A stretch of 64,000 bases of DNA from Trema orientale (taxonomy: Eukaryota; Streptophyta; Magnoliopsida; Rosales; Cannabaceae): NCBI GenBank assembly GCA_002914845.1, contig JXTC01000018.1, positions 26,717 to 90,716 of the forward strand. Reading direction: 5' to 3'. Position numbers and translations under genes: made by a program. The notes under the pieces were generated by a model. It searched no databases. It worked only from the letters and a program-made list of their open reading frames with translations, and was not told where the DNA came from. This document shows, in pieces, positions 13,701-28,800 of the stretch. Position 1 is the stretch's first letter. Each line of letters opens with the position of its first letter.

Positions 13701-13815
13701 AAGAGGAAGAGGGGACATCATAGAACTCATCACACAAACATCAGCAGGATGTCCATTCCTGGATATATGTGCTGCAACTCCACCAACAGGTGTCAAATTG
13801 TATGCTAGATACCGC
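10794..13815 (-). CDS. Sacsin-like gene, exon 8 (last exon in the window)
   Basis: 3,022 nt encoding [20 protein letters not shown] to STVLKHVQ, residues about 3102-4109. The exon ends in phase 0 at GTGCAG followed by GTAGTTACG, a good donor. The next exon must lie left of Copia A1, outside the window. The frame stays open past the donor into the Copia LTR, but that read-through is not part of the protein. Confidence 0.93.
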
Positions 13816-16800
13816 CTGGAAAGTATTAAAACAATGTCAGCAAACACATCCAAGAGAATATGCAGAAACAATTAGGAAACATTGTGGGCAGGGGGAGTTC
13901 CAACAACCAGAATTTCCATTGCAGTTGAAACTCAGAGCCAATAGAAACATCGAATACATAAACAGAAAGGAAATGGGAGGGCGAAAGGAAGTATGCTTAA
14001 GGCAATCACTAGAATCATAATCATGATTTCATCACATCAGATGATTCTTAAAGTCAACATCAAACTTAAAGTCATGGCATTTTGTAGTCACATTTGCATG
14101 ACTAAATTAGTGAAACTATTCATTCACAGAACTAATGAAGAGTTCCTGAAAAAATCAAAACAAAAACATTTTGTTCCTTTCCTTCCTCAAATTTGTTGAC
14201 ACTAGGCATGTCAAGAATTAGCAAACCAACAATAATATTTGGGCATCTGGATCATTAGTGACATAAATAATCCCTTGGTGACAATGATAAATGTTATCTA
14301 TTATACACCACATAATCGAGCTATGGATGAACATACATATGGCAGTGCCATATATCTTATCATCCCTTTAACTGATACTCAACAACTATACCGTATAAAT
14401 AAGCTACATATCAGGAATTCCTTATACAGATGATGATTAATGCATAGCAGCTTTCTTTTATCAGAACATTGAAATATTGGATCACCTACGATCTTTGTTG
14501 CTTTGCTAAGCAACTATTCTGCTTCAAAGCTTCATGTATACAGAATCATTTCTAATTCCAAAGCAAATTGGAAGATGAAGTTTTGCAACCTACCTATCAA
14601 GAGCCATATTTCTGGTTTGCCCAGAACCCAGGGTGAGCACGACAAGCCACTGGTCAACAAAACTGGCTCCTCCGTGTTTTGTGGTCACATCTATTATATT
14701 CAGTTTTATAGCAGCATTTGAGCTACTAAATAACCTAGAAATTTGGAACTTCCTCCACTTTTTTTCTGAAAAAGGATTTCTCATAATAGCGGATGAAGGA
14801 TCAATGCAGACTGAATAATCTTCACACGGCTTCAGGCTTTCTTCCTCCCATGTCAAGAGCGAAACCTGAAAATATTTAAAACTAGAAATGTTAAGACAGT
14901 CAAATATGCTTATAGAACCAATTTAACAGTGACTTCATAAGACATTATGTCAAAGTGAATGTAGTACAAAACATGACAGCTTAAGTTTTTCAAGAATAAA
15001 CTCCACTTTTATATGCAAAAATCCTTTCCTTTGATCTCTGTGACTAATCAGGTAAAATTTAATAGAGAAATTGTCTACCTCAAAGTGCAGTTTTCTCAAA
15101 GTTTAAATTATTCATAAGATCAAGCATTCACATCACAATTCATTAACACACTGATATCCTTCAGCAAGGAAGCACCAGGACTTTCCATAAAAATAACTTA
15201 ACTAATTTGAGCATTACAGTCCATCACATCATAGCCTGAACCATCAAAATTGTTCACTTTTCTATATACACTAGTGGATTTGTCAAGAAAAGATTTTTAA
15301 AATTTCAGCCCCATCTTTGTAGAGCTGCAGAATGAGTCGAGACCTAAAAGCATGAAGAGAAACAGTCAACACTTGCAATACCTGCATAACTGACTTCAAG
15401 TTTAAGAGTGTTCTAGACCCTTGGTCCAAAAATCTGTCATTTATCTGCTTTATTCTTCTTAACCCAAGCTCAAGTCCATCTTTTAGACAATCTGATGATA
15501 GGGGCATGCGGATTATCGTTGAATCTAATGATGACCATAATGTATTTTGACCGAGAAGCATAGGACTGAACTGATCATGAAACCGCTCGATCAAGTTAGT
15601 ACCTGAAATTGTAGCAGCAAAGAAGCTTTTTAGTGTAACCAGTTTTATGTGGCTAACCGATTGTAAAGATGCAACAGACGTTTCTTAATGCAGAGACAAC
15701 TGGTACAGCTGGTGCCACCACAAACAGAGGCAAGAAAGGGAAATAAAATCGTTAACTGAATCCCATTATTTCTAGCTATTTCACACTTCTCAAGCGACTA
15801 TTGGGCTAGCTGCGGCATTTAAGCAAGGGAGCACAAACTTCCTAGTTTCAGAATCCAGGTTCCAAAATGGAAACAAACAATGGGATGAAGATTTATCAAA
15901 GTATAACGAGAATGTGCAATACGGTATAACAAGTAAAGGAACCATAATGAAAACAACTGCAATTAAAGACCTGTCAAAGAAAATACTTTGGCCGCCGGAG
16001 AACGAGATGGAGGTACAGCAAATGCTGAACCACGAGGATCAAATATGTAAAAATAGCCACCAGAAACCATTGACAGGAGATCACAGACAAAGTAGCAGCT
16101 AAGTAAACCCAAACCATAGTTAACAGTATTCCCTCGTAATCTCCATGGAGGTAGAAACTGGAGACTGCTTACTTCCTCTCTGCTCAAGATGGTTCCTTCC
16201 AAAACGGCCACTAGAGCAGGGCCTTGAAACTCACCTGTAGAACAGACAATGTTGTGAAGAAAATGAGTCATTAATTTAATTTAAAAAAAAAAGGCTTAAC
16301 TTGCTCAAACCTTTTTCTTAAAATAAGATAAAAGAGCAAGCGAGGAAAAACCATAAATTGCACTCAGTTCCACCAAAATTTCAGAATCAAATAACACTTT
16401 ATTTCAAGAGTTGCAGAACTTGCAAAACAGCGGCACGCTTGTCTGTTCTTGATAGGACAATTAGTAAAATACAAGATAAGTGTAACACCAGGATCTATAT
16501 GTTGTATAAGTTACCTAAATTGTGTTGCAGTAAAGACTGACGAGGATGTTCCCTCTTGTCAAAGATTAGGTGTAGCTTCTTGGCTTTGCAGCAATCTGCC
16601 AACTCAAGTATATCAAAAAATAGAAAATCATTATCCCCATAAAAGGCCAATAGCTCATTGATTCTAGCATAATCCATGCATGGCAGGTCTTTAGTCATTT
16701 CTTCATCCACTAAAGAGACGCAGCGAAGTGATTGTACCCCCAACCTATTTGCCAGCTCATTGCTGATACTTGGATGAACAAAATGTTTCCCAACTGGAGT

Positions 16801-19800
16801 ATTGTTTTCCATCCATGGTGCATCATTATAGACAAGATTCCCTGCATGCATCAAAACTCCAGAAAAGTCCGGAATTAGGAGTGGAGTGGTTGAGATCTCA
16901 GACAATTTTTTGTCTAAACAACAGTCTGCTACAGCTTCAAGGATGCAATGGACAAAACTTAATTGATCTGTTGACAACGGAAACCCTTTCACGTCACTTT
17001 GTAACCGTTGTACTACACATAAATAGTCCCAAACATCAAAACTAAGTCTAACACCCAATTCCAAGAGTAGATCTCTAAAATCAGATAATTCAGATGGAAC
17101 AACATACAAATATGGAGAGAATTTCACAGGGGAATCAAATGCAAGTGCCTCTGAGCCTACAAAATCATCCCCAATCCAAACCCAAGAAACACCATCCAGT
17201 GCTGATTTAAGCCCTTTGAACTCATTGGTACCAACATATTCCTGCATCTTCAAATACAGAGATGGAATTCCCTTTTGAAATGCAGCATCAACAACAACTC
17301 TTGGAAACGAGGTTGACTTGAGCTGGCCATAAAACGTAGAGAGCTCAATCAACTGAGTGGATAAAACATCTATGTTAATCTGATCCATCCAACCAAGTCT
17401 ATGCTGTAGGTACATTGAGCGGCATTCACTGTCTAGTATATGCATTGAATGGGATACCATCCACATCTGTGACTTAGGTCTCACGAGGCTTGGTGGTGCT
17501 ACTTGATGACTGGACTTCAACCATGGGAGTCCATCTATAGGTGGATGATCACAAACTGGACACCAAGCAATTTCCCTCATTTCAGACCAAAATTCTTCTT
17601 CTAGTTTATCATCAGTTAAGTCGCCAATAAATGAACCAATGTCCACATCATCTATCAGATGGTTCTTCTCTCTCTTGGGAGACTCAACATCCGTAACATC
17701 ATCCCCCTCGGCGCTATTATTATTATGTAAGACGGAACCATGTGATTCATTGCAATTTCCTTCTTCCTGATTTGACAGCTTCAGTGACAGGGCATCCAAA
17801 CAGAGAAGTAACTTCCTCCCATAACTTAGCGTCTCAGGTTGTCTAGAATCCTGGAACAAAGAAACTGATCTCGCACAGTCAAGCAAACCAGTAAAGCCAA
17901 GAGTTCTTCTAAGTCCGAAGATAACTAAAGTCTCCAAAGTTTCAGTATCTGAGAATTTTTCGGAAGGGAAAAAGACTTCATTGTGTAGCACCATCTGCAG
18001 CTCAGGTATACGAGGATCATATAGTCTGAAAAGAAAGAGTTTATGAGAGAGATGATATAATATTTATCACATGCCAAGTTTGTTTCTAATTAATGAGAAC
18101 CTCATGGAAGTGCAGATTGACCTTTACATAATGGATTCATTAAAATATATACCATGGTTGCTACCTATTTTGCTACTTTTATTCCCCTCTAGTTGTCTCC
18201 AGTGAGGGAATCCAATTTACAATCTACTAGAAACTCCAAAAATATGACTTGGAGATTGGATAGGAAAAATTGTGATCATGGGCCAAAATAAACAATAGTA
18301 ACAATAATAAAATCTAAGAAATCCCAAACCTTGCATTGGAAATTGTAGAATTCCATAGTTCATACCTGGATGGCTGCTGCCAAGACCCATCAGCAGCCAA
18401 AACAAAAGCTACCATGGAAAAAGCAGATTTAACAGAAATATCCTCTTCAACAAGAAATTTCAACTCACGCAAAATAGCTGAAAGGACTTCGTGCTGCGAA
18501 AGGAATTTCGACATGCAGTTCAGCACATGATTTTTATAAAATTCCAGCCTTGAAGGTTCTCCAATGTCTAAATGCCTTCTCAAAATCATATTTTCCCTCT
18601 CAGAATCAGTGCGGACAAAATCATCATCTAGAAGATCCTCTCGAACACCAGAAGGTTTAAGCCACTTGATAGGATTGTTCAAACTTACTAGTTTTCTACT
18701 TCTATATGATTCAAACACTGGGAGATGTTTGATGATGTCAATATGTAGTTTTCCCACTTGCCCCTCCAAAAACCATTTGGACTGGAGAATGAAACTCCGA
18801 AGCTCGTGCAGCTCACCTTCAGATGCATCATGGAAAAGCCCCTCGACGTTCTCTAATTTACCAGCAACTGCATGAAGTGCATTTAATATACCAGTTGCTG
18901 TAGGTGGCTGGACAAACTTTTCCAACTGTGGATGGTCTACTGGGAGGTCAGGCCTTAAGAAAAGACATCCTATCTTCTGCAATAAAGAAGACATGTTCTC
19001 ACTCCACCCATCATCTCTTATCACATATGAATTTTCAACAAGTTGCAAGAGACAATTGTTGCCAACTGGTAATATAGGCCACTTGGAAAAAAGTGACAGA
19101 TCAGCACAAGAAGAGTTGAGATAGCCCCATAGAAGTCTTAGCCATTCTAAACTTGGTTGACCTTGATAACCGGGAACCCAAGCCACCTGTTTTGCATGTT
19201 GCCACTCTGCTGGTAGTAATTTCAAAAGGAGTTTCTCGAGTAAATGGACTGACAAGAAGGAAATATTTGAGTCTTCTCCATGAGCTATGTCACAAAGCTT
19301 TCCATAAACTCTTTCTGGGATCTCACTGTCCACAAGTTGACTAGGAACTGAAACCTTGAGAAGACCGTACTCATCTCCCTGCGCAATATATATTCTTTCA
19401 CCAGCTCCATTCTTGTCAAACAATGTAAATGTACCATCAGCAAGGGGAAGCAAAGGCAAACCGTACAGACAAGCAGGTTGGATTGGCATCTTTAAGTCAA
19501 GTAAGCAATATTCAAGGGTCAAGATCATTGCATTCCTGTCCTTGAATCCACGTCGCCTCCGAATCAACAAAGTTCTTAACAACTGAGGTGTCAGGAAATG
19601 CAATGATGGGCACACCTCCATAAATCTTTCAACAATTGGCTCTGAAACAGTAACAAGTGGTAGACCAGCATCTGACAAGACTTCTATAAGGTCACGTGCC
19701 TTGTTAAACATAAAATCAGGAAAAATAGCTTGTTTAGTTGAAATCCACTGGCCTCCTCTAGCTTTTGTGTACAGTACACGTAGACCAAAATCCGCTATGA

Positions 19801-22800
19801 ATATGTAGAGCTTCTGTACAACTGATGCCCAAGGTTGTAATCCTGTTGTTTTAGGCCAAAATGAAAAGAACAAATCAGAGGGACCAATTTCCAATGCAAT
19901 TTTCTCTAGCATACGTCCATAAGCTGGGGCTACAACATCTTCAAGCAGGTAAAGATTCCAGTCTGAGCGTTTTTTGCCACCCCCGGCCATATCATTACCA
20001 AACCAGATGTCTCTCCTATTTGATGACAATTCAAAATATGCATTAACATGAGCTGGAAGACCAGTATTCATTGGCAGCGGCAGAAAGCAGAAAGCACGGC
20101 CTTGAAAATCTTTCCTATCTTGAACAGAATCTGTTGGAACTCGAAACAAATCGGTAATTGTATGTTCACTATCACCATTGACAGAATGTAAATACGCAGC
20201 AACGGATGCCCAAGGGATAAAAGCATGTGATTTGTCATTTGACAATGCTGATTTGTTTTTAGCTTGCCCTTTACCTAGACATTCAGAGGTTACCCAACAG
20301 TGTGATAAATTACCAGATGAGCTTTCCTCTTTTATTACAATCTTCTGACATCTATGTGGCGAGTCTCTCTCTGTTATTTTGTTCAATTTCTGTAAAAATT
20401 GATCTTTATCCATACCATTGTGCCGACTCCCATCAAAAAAGCTAAACATACCCTGCAGTGAACTGGATTCCATTTGAGGTTCACTAATGCAATGCTTTTG
20501 GACACGATGTAGAAGTTGCATTTCATGTCCAGTTCCTTCCTTGACAAAAACAGAAACAGTTTTCACATTGTGCAGAAAAAGTAGGGCTTCAGAAACAACT
20601 AGAGAAAAAGAAGAAAACAATGAAATAACATCTTCAGGTGCATATCCTTCTTTCTTTATTTGGCTTCTAGTTGCAACACTAGCACTCCTTAGGGGAAACC
20701 GGAAGAGGGTTCCGGGAAATGGATGCTGCAAGTCACAACCAAAGTGTAAGAATGGAGAAAATTGGTCAGGAAATTGTTCCAATATCTTTCTGCCCACAAA
20801 TTTAATACGTAGGCCAGGATGAGACGGAGAGATCCCAGGCAAATAACAAGCGTGAGGATCAAACATAACAATGTTTTCACCAGAAACAAATGTGGGAATG
20901 TCAGTAAAATGATAGACGCAATTAAAACCTAGACCAAATCTTCCAATTGCAAATGGTTTCTCTAGTTTACTTTCTTGGCCAATACGTGAGATTGCATAAA
21001 GGTCTTGGGGAGTGAATACAGAATCATTGAAGCAGTACAATGCAGGGCCTTGCCAATCCGCCATTTCAGGAGAAAGAACTGACGAAGTCCCATATTGAGT
21101 TTTATCCAAAAGAAAAATCACTTCAGAAGCACCCGCATCCTCTGCATTTTGCACAAGCTCATATAGAATCCCAGGGCCATCTGCATACATTTCAAGAATA
21201 TGTTTAAGTCTAGTTGTCAAGGCTTCATGCTGGCCAAAAGCTTCAGCAGCCCCAGATAAACTCAAATTCATTGAATCAGCACTCTCAGCTAATAAGATTC
21301 TGCGGAGAGAGCAGACACCAAGTTTTTCTGCAACATCATTAGATATGTTCCCATGCACAAACTTTTGAACTGTTTTCCACGCATTCAGGGCTACTGTAGA
21401 TGTAACATTGAAAAGATTACCAGGATCCTCAGAGCCAAGCAACCATGGCGCATCATTATAAACTAAGTCACCGGCAGGAAAAAGTCTGCCTGATACATCA
21501 GGTATATAAATCTTTATTTTCTGCCCATGCAATGGAACTTCAGCTAGATGCTGCACAATCAATATGGCTGCCCTAAGTTCCTGTGCATCAAGAGGAGATG
21601 AACCTTTCTTCGCAGCCATTCTACATAAAATATCACCAAAATCTGCGGACTTTAAGAATTCTCGGATGCCAAGTTCAGAAAATAATTCCTTGAAAACTGC
21701 TAAATCAGTTGGTATAACGCGTATGTAAGGAGCCAAATGAAGGGGACCATCCAAGACAACCTCATCAGCAGTTGCAAATCCATCACCAACCCAAATCCAT
21801 CGACAACCTTCAAGTACTGCCTTTACGATGTCCATCTCATCTGAGCCAATCAAGCCTGTTAGTATTGAGTAAATCCTCGGCATCGCCAAGGCTAATTCCT
21901 GCCGCAGCACCTGATCAATCACAACTTCATTATTTTTCCCAAGCTCAAGTAGTTGAGCAGCAATTACGCTTCCACCAGGTGGAAACGACCATCCCAAGCT
22001 ATATGATAATGCTGTTGATGAGCACTCTCCATCAAGTATTCGCATACTTGCTGAAACAAGCCACAAGTCTGTTTGCAGCCTTACAAGCTTTGGAGGAGCA
22101 ACCATGGATGACACTAAAGGCCATGGTAAAGCTTGAAATGGAGCATGAACTAATACAGGGCACCAGCAGATCAACCGCAAATCATTCCAAAATTTTTCTA
22201 GGTCAGATTTTAAGTAAGAAGGTCTGAATACAGAAGCAGCTCGAGAGAACATTTTATTCACTTTACCTTGTTCACCATCCAACGTATCAGGTATCCACTT
22301 TATTGCATTCACTTCTAAGTAGGACAAAAGAACCTTGCCTCTTAAATATGCCCTTTGCTGATCCTCATGCATTAGTCGTTCCACTTGTCGAGCACTTTGT
22401 ATAATTGTCTCAGGAGATACTGATGTTCTGAGGCCTAAACCTTGTAGCATGTCCAAAATGTGAGATTCTTGGAAAAGACCATAAGGGAAACTATCAGAGT
22501 CTTCTAGTAATGCGTATAATTCTTCATTACGAGGATCATACAACATAGATGGACGCTTAAGAGCACTACTCGGGGTTGGGACAAATTCCAAGTTTCTCAA
22601 ATAATCCCTAAAAGATACATCCTCAATGCACAATTGTGGTAGATTTGTCAATATAGAAACAATCACGTTGTCACGAACTTCAGGTTCTAACTCCCAAATT
22701 CTATTCAACACATATTGCTTGTAGACATATGCCTTTCCCATTCTCTCAATACCATAGTATCTTAACAAAATCTCTTCCTCAACATTTGAAGAGCTGATAA

Positions 22801-25800
22801 TGAACTCATCTCCCAGAAAGCACTCAGGAATATCTACAGGAGGTAAGTACTTCTGTGAACTTTCAAGATCAGAAAAGTTGAAATCTGGAGTAGATCCCAC
22901 ATCATAAACTTTATAAATAGGCAGCCTCTTGCAATTTCTTATGTCAGACTCATTCATAGAGTCACCAAAATACCACTTTGGATCAAGAAGAAATCTGCGA
23001 AGTTCATCCCTCTCATCTGCTTTCAAATTGTCAAAAATTGTTGACACTACACCACCGTTTAAGGTGACAACATCATAAATGGACTCCAAAATACATGCAC
23101 CATTACTGTCATTCACATAATTAGATAAATCTGCATGGTCAATTCCATAATAAGGATTTAGTATCTTGCATCCAATTTTAATGAGCATGTTTCGTATCTT
23201 CTCTGGCAGCTTTTCTGCATTGATCATTTTTGATTGTCTAGAGGCTCTATTAAGATGCCCAGATATGGATGGCAAAATAGGCCAATCGCTGAACAACGAC
23301 AACTTTTCACAATGGTTTTTGAGGTATTGCCAAAATAGAATTACCCATGCCGAAGTAGGATGTTTACAAGACTCTGGGTCCCAGGAAACTTTGTTCTTGT
23401 ACTTCCATTCAGCAGGTACAAACCTTGGAAAAAACTGAAGCAAGTAATGGACATTGAAAATACAAAGGTTTGCCTTCAATGACTTTGCAATAGCAGAAAG
23501 TCTACTCATTATGTTATGGGGAATATTGTGGTCAATAACTCTATCATGTATTGGTTGAAGCAGCAAGTATTCTAATTCATTGCATATGAAATAGGAAATT
23601 CCTTTTGAGGGTTCAGAGAATAATCCAAAATCACCATTTGCCAACGGAAGCAAAGGTAAGTTACAGGCATGTGTACCAACATCTATGTCAATCAAGTCTT
23701 CAAGACAATATTCCAACAACACAAGCTTGTAAGATTTACCCAAAGTTGAAAGATATTTGAATCCTTTGAGACAATGACGCACTGTATCAGGAGTAACCAC
23801 CTTCTGCTGAAATGTAGAGGCACATTTCAAAAGCATGTTAGATAAAAAGGTGGGCAAATGTGCAATAGGCATTCCTAGCTGCATTAGAGCCTCACCAAGT
23901 TCCTTACTTTTTGAAAATTCATCATCATGAAGAAATGCTTCAATTGGTGAAACCCATTTCCCACCCTCAAGATCTGAATACAATACAGGAGCACCAGAAA
24001 TACTTTTGTACACATGCTCAACCAAAATGTTCCATGGCTCTTCAAAAGAACCACTAGGCCACAAGGAATAGTATATGTTTTTGGAATCTAGCAATCCTTG
24101 TACACCAAGCAGCAGTTGTCTAAAACTTGGAGCTACAATATCTTCTAAAAGGAGCCTGTTCCAGACTGAACGAATTTTCCCACTTCTGTCCATGTCTTCT
24201 CCATACCAAATGCCACGACGATTTGATGAGACCTCAAAGTACCCATTGACTTGCACAGACAGACCAGTTCTTACAGGCAAAGGAAGAAAACAGAAAGCCC
24301 GACCAACCTTAAGATCATCACCCTGTTAAATATCAAATTGTAACAAGATAAGGTTTTGAAACTACAGTGGTAAAATTTATTTATACTAAGAAAGAAAACA
24401 AACTTTATAACATAATATACTTGTAACAAGGACATTAATTCAATAAGAACCTGAAATCACTCGTGCATGAGCATTTTATTAACAAAACAAAACATAAGGA
24501 ATTTTTTAAGGAGAATCTGTAACAATCGTATTCACATTAGACATTATTTGAACAGAATATAAACATATATAAGTAATTGCAGACATACAAACAGAACTGA
24601 AAAAGAAAAAAAAAAAAAAAGCCAACCATACCATTCAATTATTTATATTTCAGTTACGATGAGAAGCATCATAAGCTTCACACATAAATATTACGATATG
24701 ACCCAAACATTGAAAAACCTCAAATAAGATGTTCTAAAAGTATATTTAAATACATGCATACTTATCCACGAGTTCAAGTATAAAATAAGGCAGATAAATT
24801 GATGACAAGTGCAAAACATATATATTGTAACTTACACACAGAAGAAAGTTTTGATATGATAAAACTTTGTGTGTGTGTGTGTGAGAGAGAGAGAGAAGCA
24901 GGGGTATTAGGAAAAAAAAAATAAGTTACTAGAAATAATGACGAGAATCAGGGGTTTATAAAAAAATATATGAATTGTTAAAATTTGTAAATTACCTGCA
25001 ATGAACTATCCGATGTGCATGCTGCAACTGAAGCCCATGGCAGCAAGTGAATATCATATTCTTTAGAAGCAGTAGCAGCAAAAGAACCAATCCTACTGGA
25101 TTTTGATGCCATTGTTTGTACAATATAAAAGGAATCCATCTTCTTCTCAGCATGGCTCCCAGTCGCCGCCTCTCTCACAAAGTTCAATGAATAGCAGTCC
25201 ATCTCAGTATCAGAAGAATTTATCGACTTTGACAACCTCAACACTGCTTGACGATGCCAAACAATATCATGATTCACTGGACTAACAGAACATGAGTAAA
25301 TCTTCCTAGGCTGAGGTTCATTCGCATCCCATACATACATTTCAATACATAATACATTCTTAAGAAAAAGTAATGTGAATACTCCCTCCTCGTAAAGCTG
25401 AAGAAACATGGACGAAATGTCATCCTCCAAATATGCTTGCCTCGATAGCTTACTCCCCACAGCCTGATCTGCATTCCTCAGGGGGAAACGGAATAGTGTT
25501 CCCGCAAAAGGACTCATCATGTCACAGCCAAAAGCACAATATGGAGAGAATTGATCCCTGTACGCTGAGATGGCTGAAGAACTAACGAAATCAATTCGTT
25601 TGCCAGGATTGGATGCAGATACTTTGGGAAGATAAATACCCTGAGGATCAAATAATACAACATATTTTCCACTCACAAATGACGGCAAATCTGTTAAATG
25701 GTATACTGAGTTGAAGCCAACCCTAAAATCAAACATCAAATTAAAGTCAGAAAAAAAAATTTTAAAAACCCTATCCAGGTTCTTGGTGAGATATTTGAGC

Positions 25801-28800
25801 ATCATTAATATCTAAATAGAGTTAAAGACCAAAAACTGCACTTATGGAACGCTTGGGTACAAAACCAAAAACAATAGGAAGTCTACACAGAAAATTCAAC
25901 AATATGTTCATTTCAGCACATGTTGTTCTATAATTGCTACTTAAATATGAGACCAATATAAAGCCCAGAACTTTCTCTATAAGTATCAAACAGCAAAACA
26001 CGACTATTTATATTTCCCACCAAAACTTTTCTCTCATCAGTTTCTCTTCCACCATTTTTCATTAATCGTTGGTTAAAACATGGAATGTGGAGGTTTTTGG
26101 GGATAGTAGAATGGTTAAGCAGTTACTTCTGAGGAGAATAGGGGAGTTGGATATGTCAGAAGGTTCAGACAGTTAGAATGACTAGTTACAACGAGAAAGA
26201 TTTGATGTTAAAAATAAACTAAATGAGATCATTCTCGAGGAGGAGAGAGCACTGCATATGAAATCAAAATTTACTTAGGCTAAAGAAGGAGATGCAAATA
26301 CAAAACTGTTCCATAGATTGATGAATGCAAGGAAGTCCAAAAATTCCATTACAAAGTTGAAGCTGGAAGATGGAAATTTTGTTGATAACGAGGAGGATAT
26401 TGTGAAGATGGTGATTGAGTTTTATCAATCTCTTTACAAGGGAGTTGGATTATAGGGGAATTGAAGGAGTAGACTGGAAACCTATCCCGATACATTTAAT
26501 GGAATGGCTTGAAAGGCCATTTGAAGAAGAGGAAATAAGAAGAGCAGTCTTTGATTGTGATGGTAATAAGGCTCCAGGCTCGGATGGATACACTTTGGCA
26601 GTCTTCCAAGCCAACTGGGAAGTGATTAAGGAAGATTTGATGAAGGTTTTTCAAGAGTTCGGACGAGTCGGTATAGTTCACGGTGTGACAAACGCGACTT
26701 ATATTTGCCTCATCCCTAAAAAGATCAACTCTTCCAAGGTAAAAGACTTCAGACCGATTAGTTTGATGACAAGCTTGTATAAGATTATATCTAAAGTTCC
26801 ATCGATAAGATTAAAAGCAGTACTCCACGCCACCACAGCTGAGACTCAAGGTGCTTTTGTAGTGGGGAGACAGATTTTAGATGTGATTTTGATTGCCAAC
26901 GAATTGGTAGAGGATTTTTGGAAATTGAGAAAAGCAGGTTTGGTTTTCAAAATTGATTTTGAGAAAGCGTATGACTATGTAGAGTGGAACTTTTTGGACT
27001 TCGTGCTGAAGAATAAGGGTTTTGGACCTGTCTGGAGAAAATGGATGCTGGCCTGTTTGTCTTCGGTTTCCTTTTCTATTTTTGTTAATGGAAGACCGAG
27101 AGGAAAGTTCCAAGGCTCAAGAGGATTAAGGCAGGGCGATCCTCTATCTCCTTTTTTGTTTACCCTAGTTGTAGACGTGTTGGGTAGATTAATTGATAAA
27201 GATAAAGCTTGTAATGCTGTCAAAGGTTTTTTGGTGGGTCGGGACAATGTGGAGGTTTCACATCTACAAGTTGCAGATGACACCTTATTCTTTATAGATG
27301 CAGACCGTGAGAAGTTCAAGAATTTGATTAATCTGTTCGCAGTCTTTCCATCGTTTTCTGGGTTGCGAATTAACATAAGCAAAAGTACCTTGTTGGGGAT
27401 CAACGTGGATGATGAATATTTACATTCAATGGCGATTGATGTGGGTTGTGCAGTCAGAAACTGGCCAATTAAATATTTGGGTTGCCATTGGGGGGTAATC
27501 CTCATAAATTTGATTTTTGGGAACCAGTGATTTCTAAAGTAGCAAAAAAGTTGGATGGGTGGAAGAAAGCTTTTCTTTCAAGGGGCGGAAGACTAACACT
27601 TATTTAGTCAGTATTATCCTCTATCCCAATCTACTACTTGTCTCTATTCAGAGCTCCATGTAGGGTGATAGAAGCGATTGAGAAGTTAATGCGTGATTTT
27701 CTATGGGAAGGAGGTGATCTTTTGGGTGGGGAACATCTGGTAGCTTGGGTCTGGTTTGTCGGCCAAATCTATAAGGAGGCCTTGGTAATGGTAAGGTCCT
27801 TGCTAGAAACAAAACTCTACTAATGAAATGGCTTTGGAGGTTTCCTAAGGAGAGGAATGTTCTATGGTATAAAGTTATTAAGAGCAAGTATGGACTAAAT
27901 CCCAATCAGTGGGACAATGTTGAGGTTGGAAAGCCATATCTTCACTTTATGAAGAATTTTTTCAGCATGTGTATTTTAGAGTAGGCAGTGGAACAAAAAT
28001 CAGATTTTGGGAGGATCATTGGGTGGGGGATGGCAGTCTACAGAGAGACTTTCCCTCTTTGTATAGATTATCGTCGTTCAAAAATAGGCCTATTTCAGAG
28101 TTTTATGAGGATCAGGGATGGAATTTTCACTTCATGAGGAACTTGAGTGATAGGATAGTCCCTCAGATGGTGGAGTTAATCAATCGGCTGGCATTGATAC
28201 GACTTTGCTCTAACATTGGAAATAGAATACAATTCTCGTTTCTTATCAAAAAAAGGTATTTTAATTTTTTACATTATTGAACCCTCATTTTTACACAAAA
28301 GATAACCCAACTCCAATAACTAAATTAACTTTTCATTTTAAAATGAGCTACTAAGTTTTTGAAAATCTAAATTATTAGTGTATCGTATGCAAATGATGTC
28401 CAGAAATTGAAATAAAGAAAGTTCACTTTCCCTGCCACAATCAACAACTTCTCTCACCATTTCTTGTTCCACAAATGGCCTTTCCAACCAGCTAAATTTC
28501 TCTTCAGTCTTCTGAAATAGGATGCGAATCAAAGCCTTCAACCCTCAACTTCGTCTAAACCTTTGCAAATATCTTGCTCTAAAATACTCTGCAACCTCAT
28601 TTTCAATTAGGTAGTCTTCCTTCATTACTTGCTGCCCCATTCCTAATCCAATCAACTTTCATGTTTCATTCCCATACAAATCATCATTCACCGATCCATC
28701 AAATTTATTCTTCATCACAAAAACTCCACATCTTCCATTCCATGATGTCCAACTCTTACAATCCTGTTCAACATTACTTCACCACTTTTTGCTGTTCACT

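Noticed and set aside
14590-16271. Several small separate genes on the minus strand
   Set aside because: Phase-consistent splice sites show they are exons 5-7 of the sacsin-like gene.
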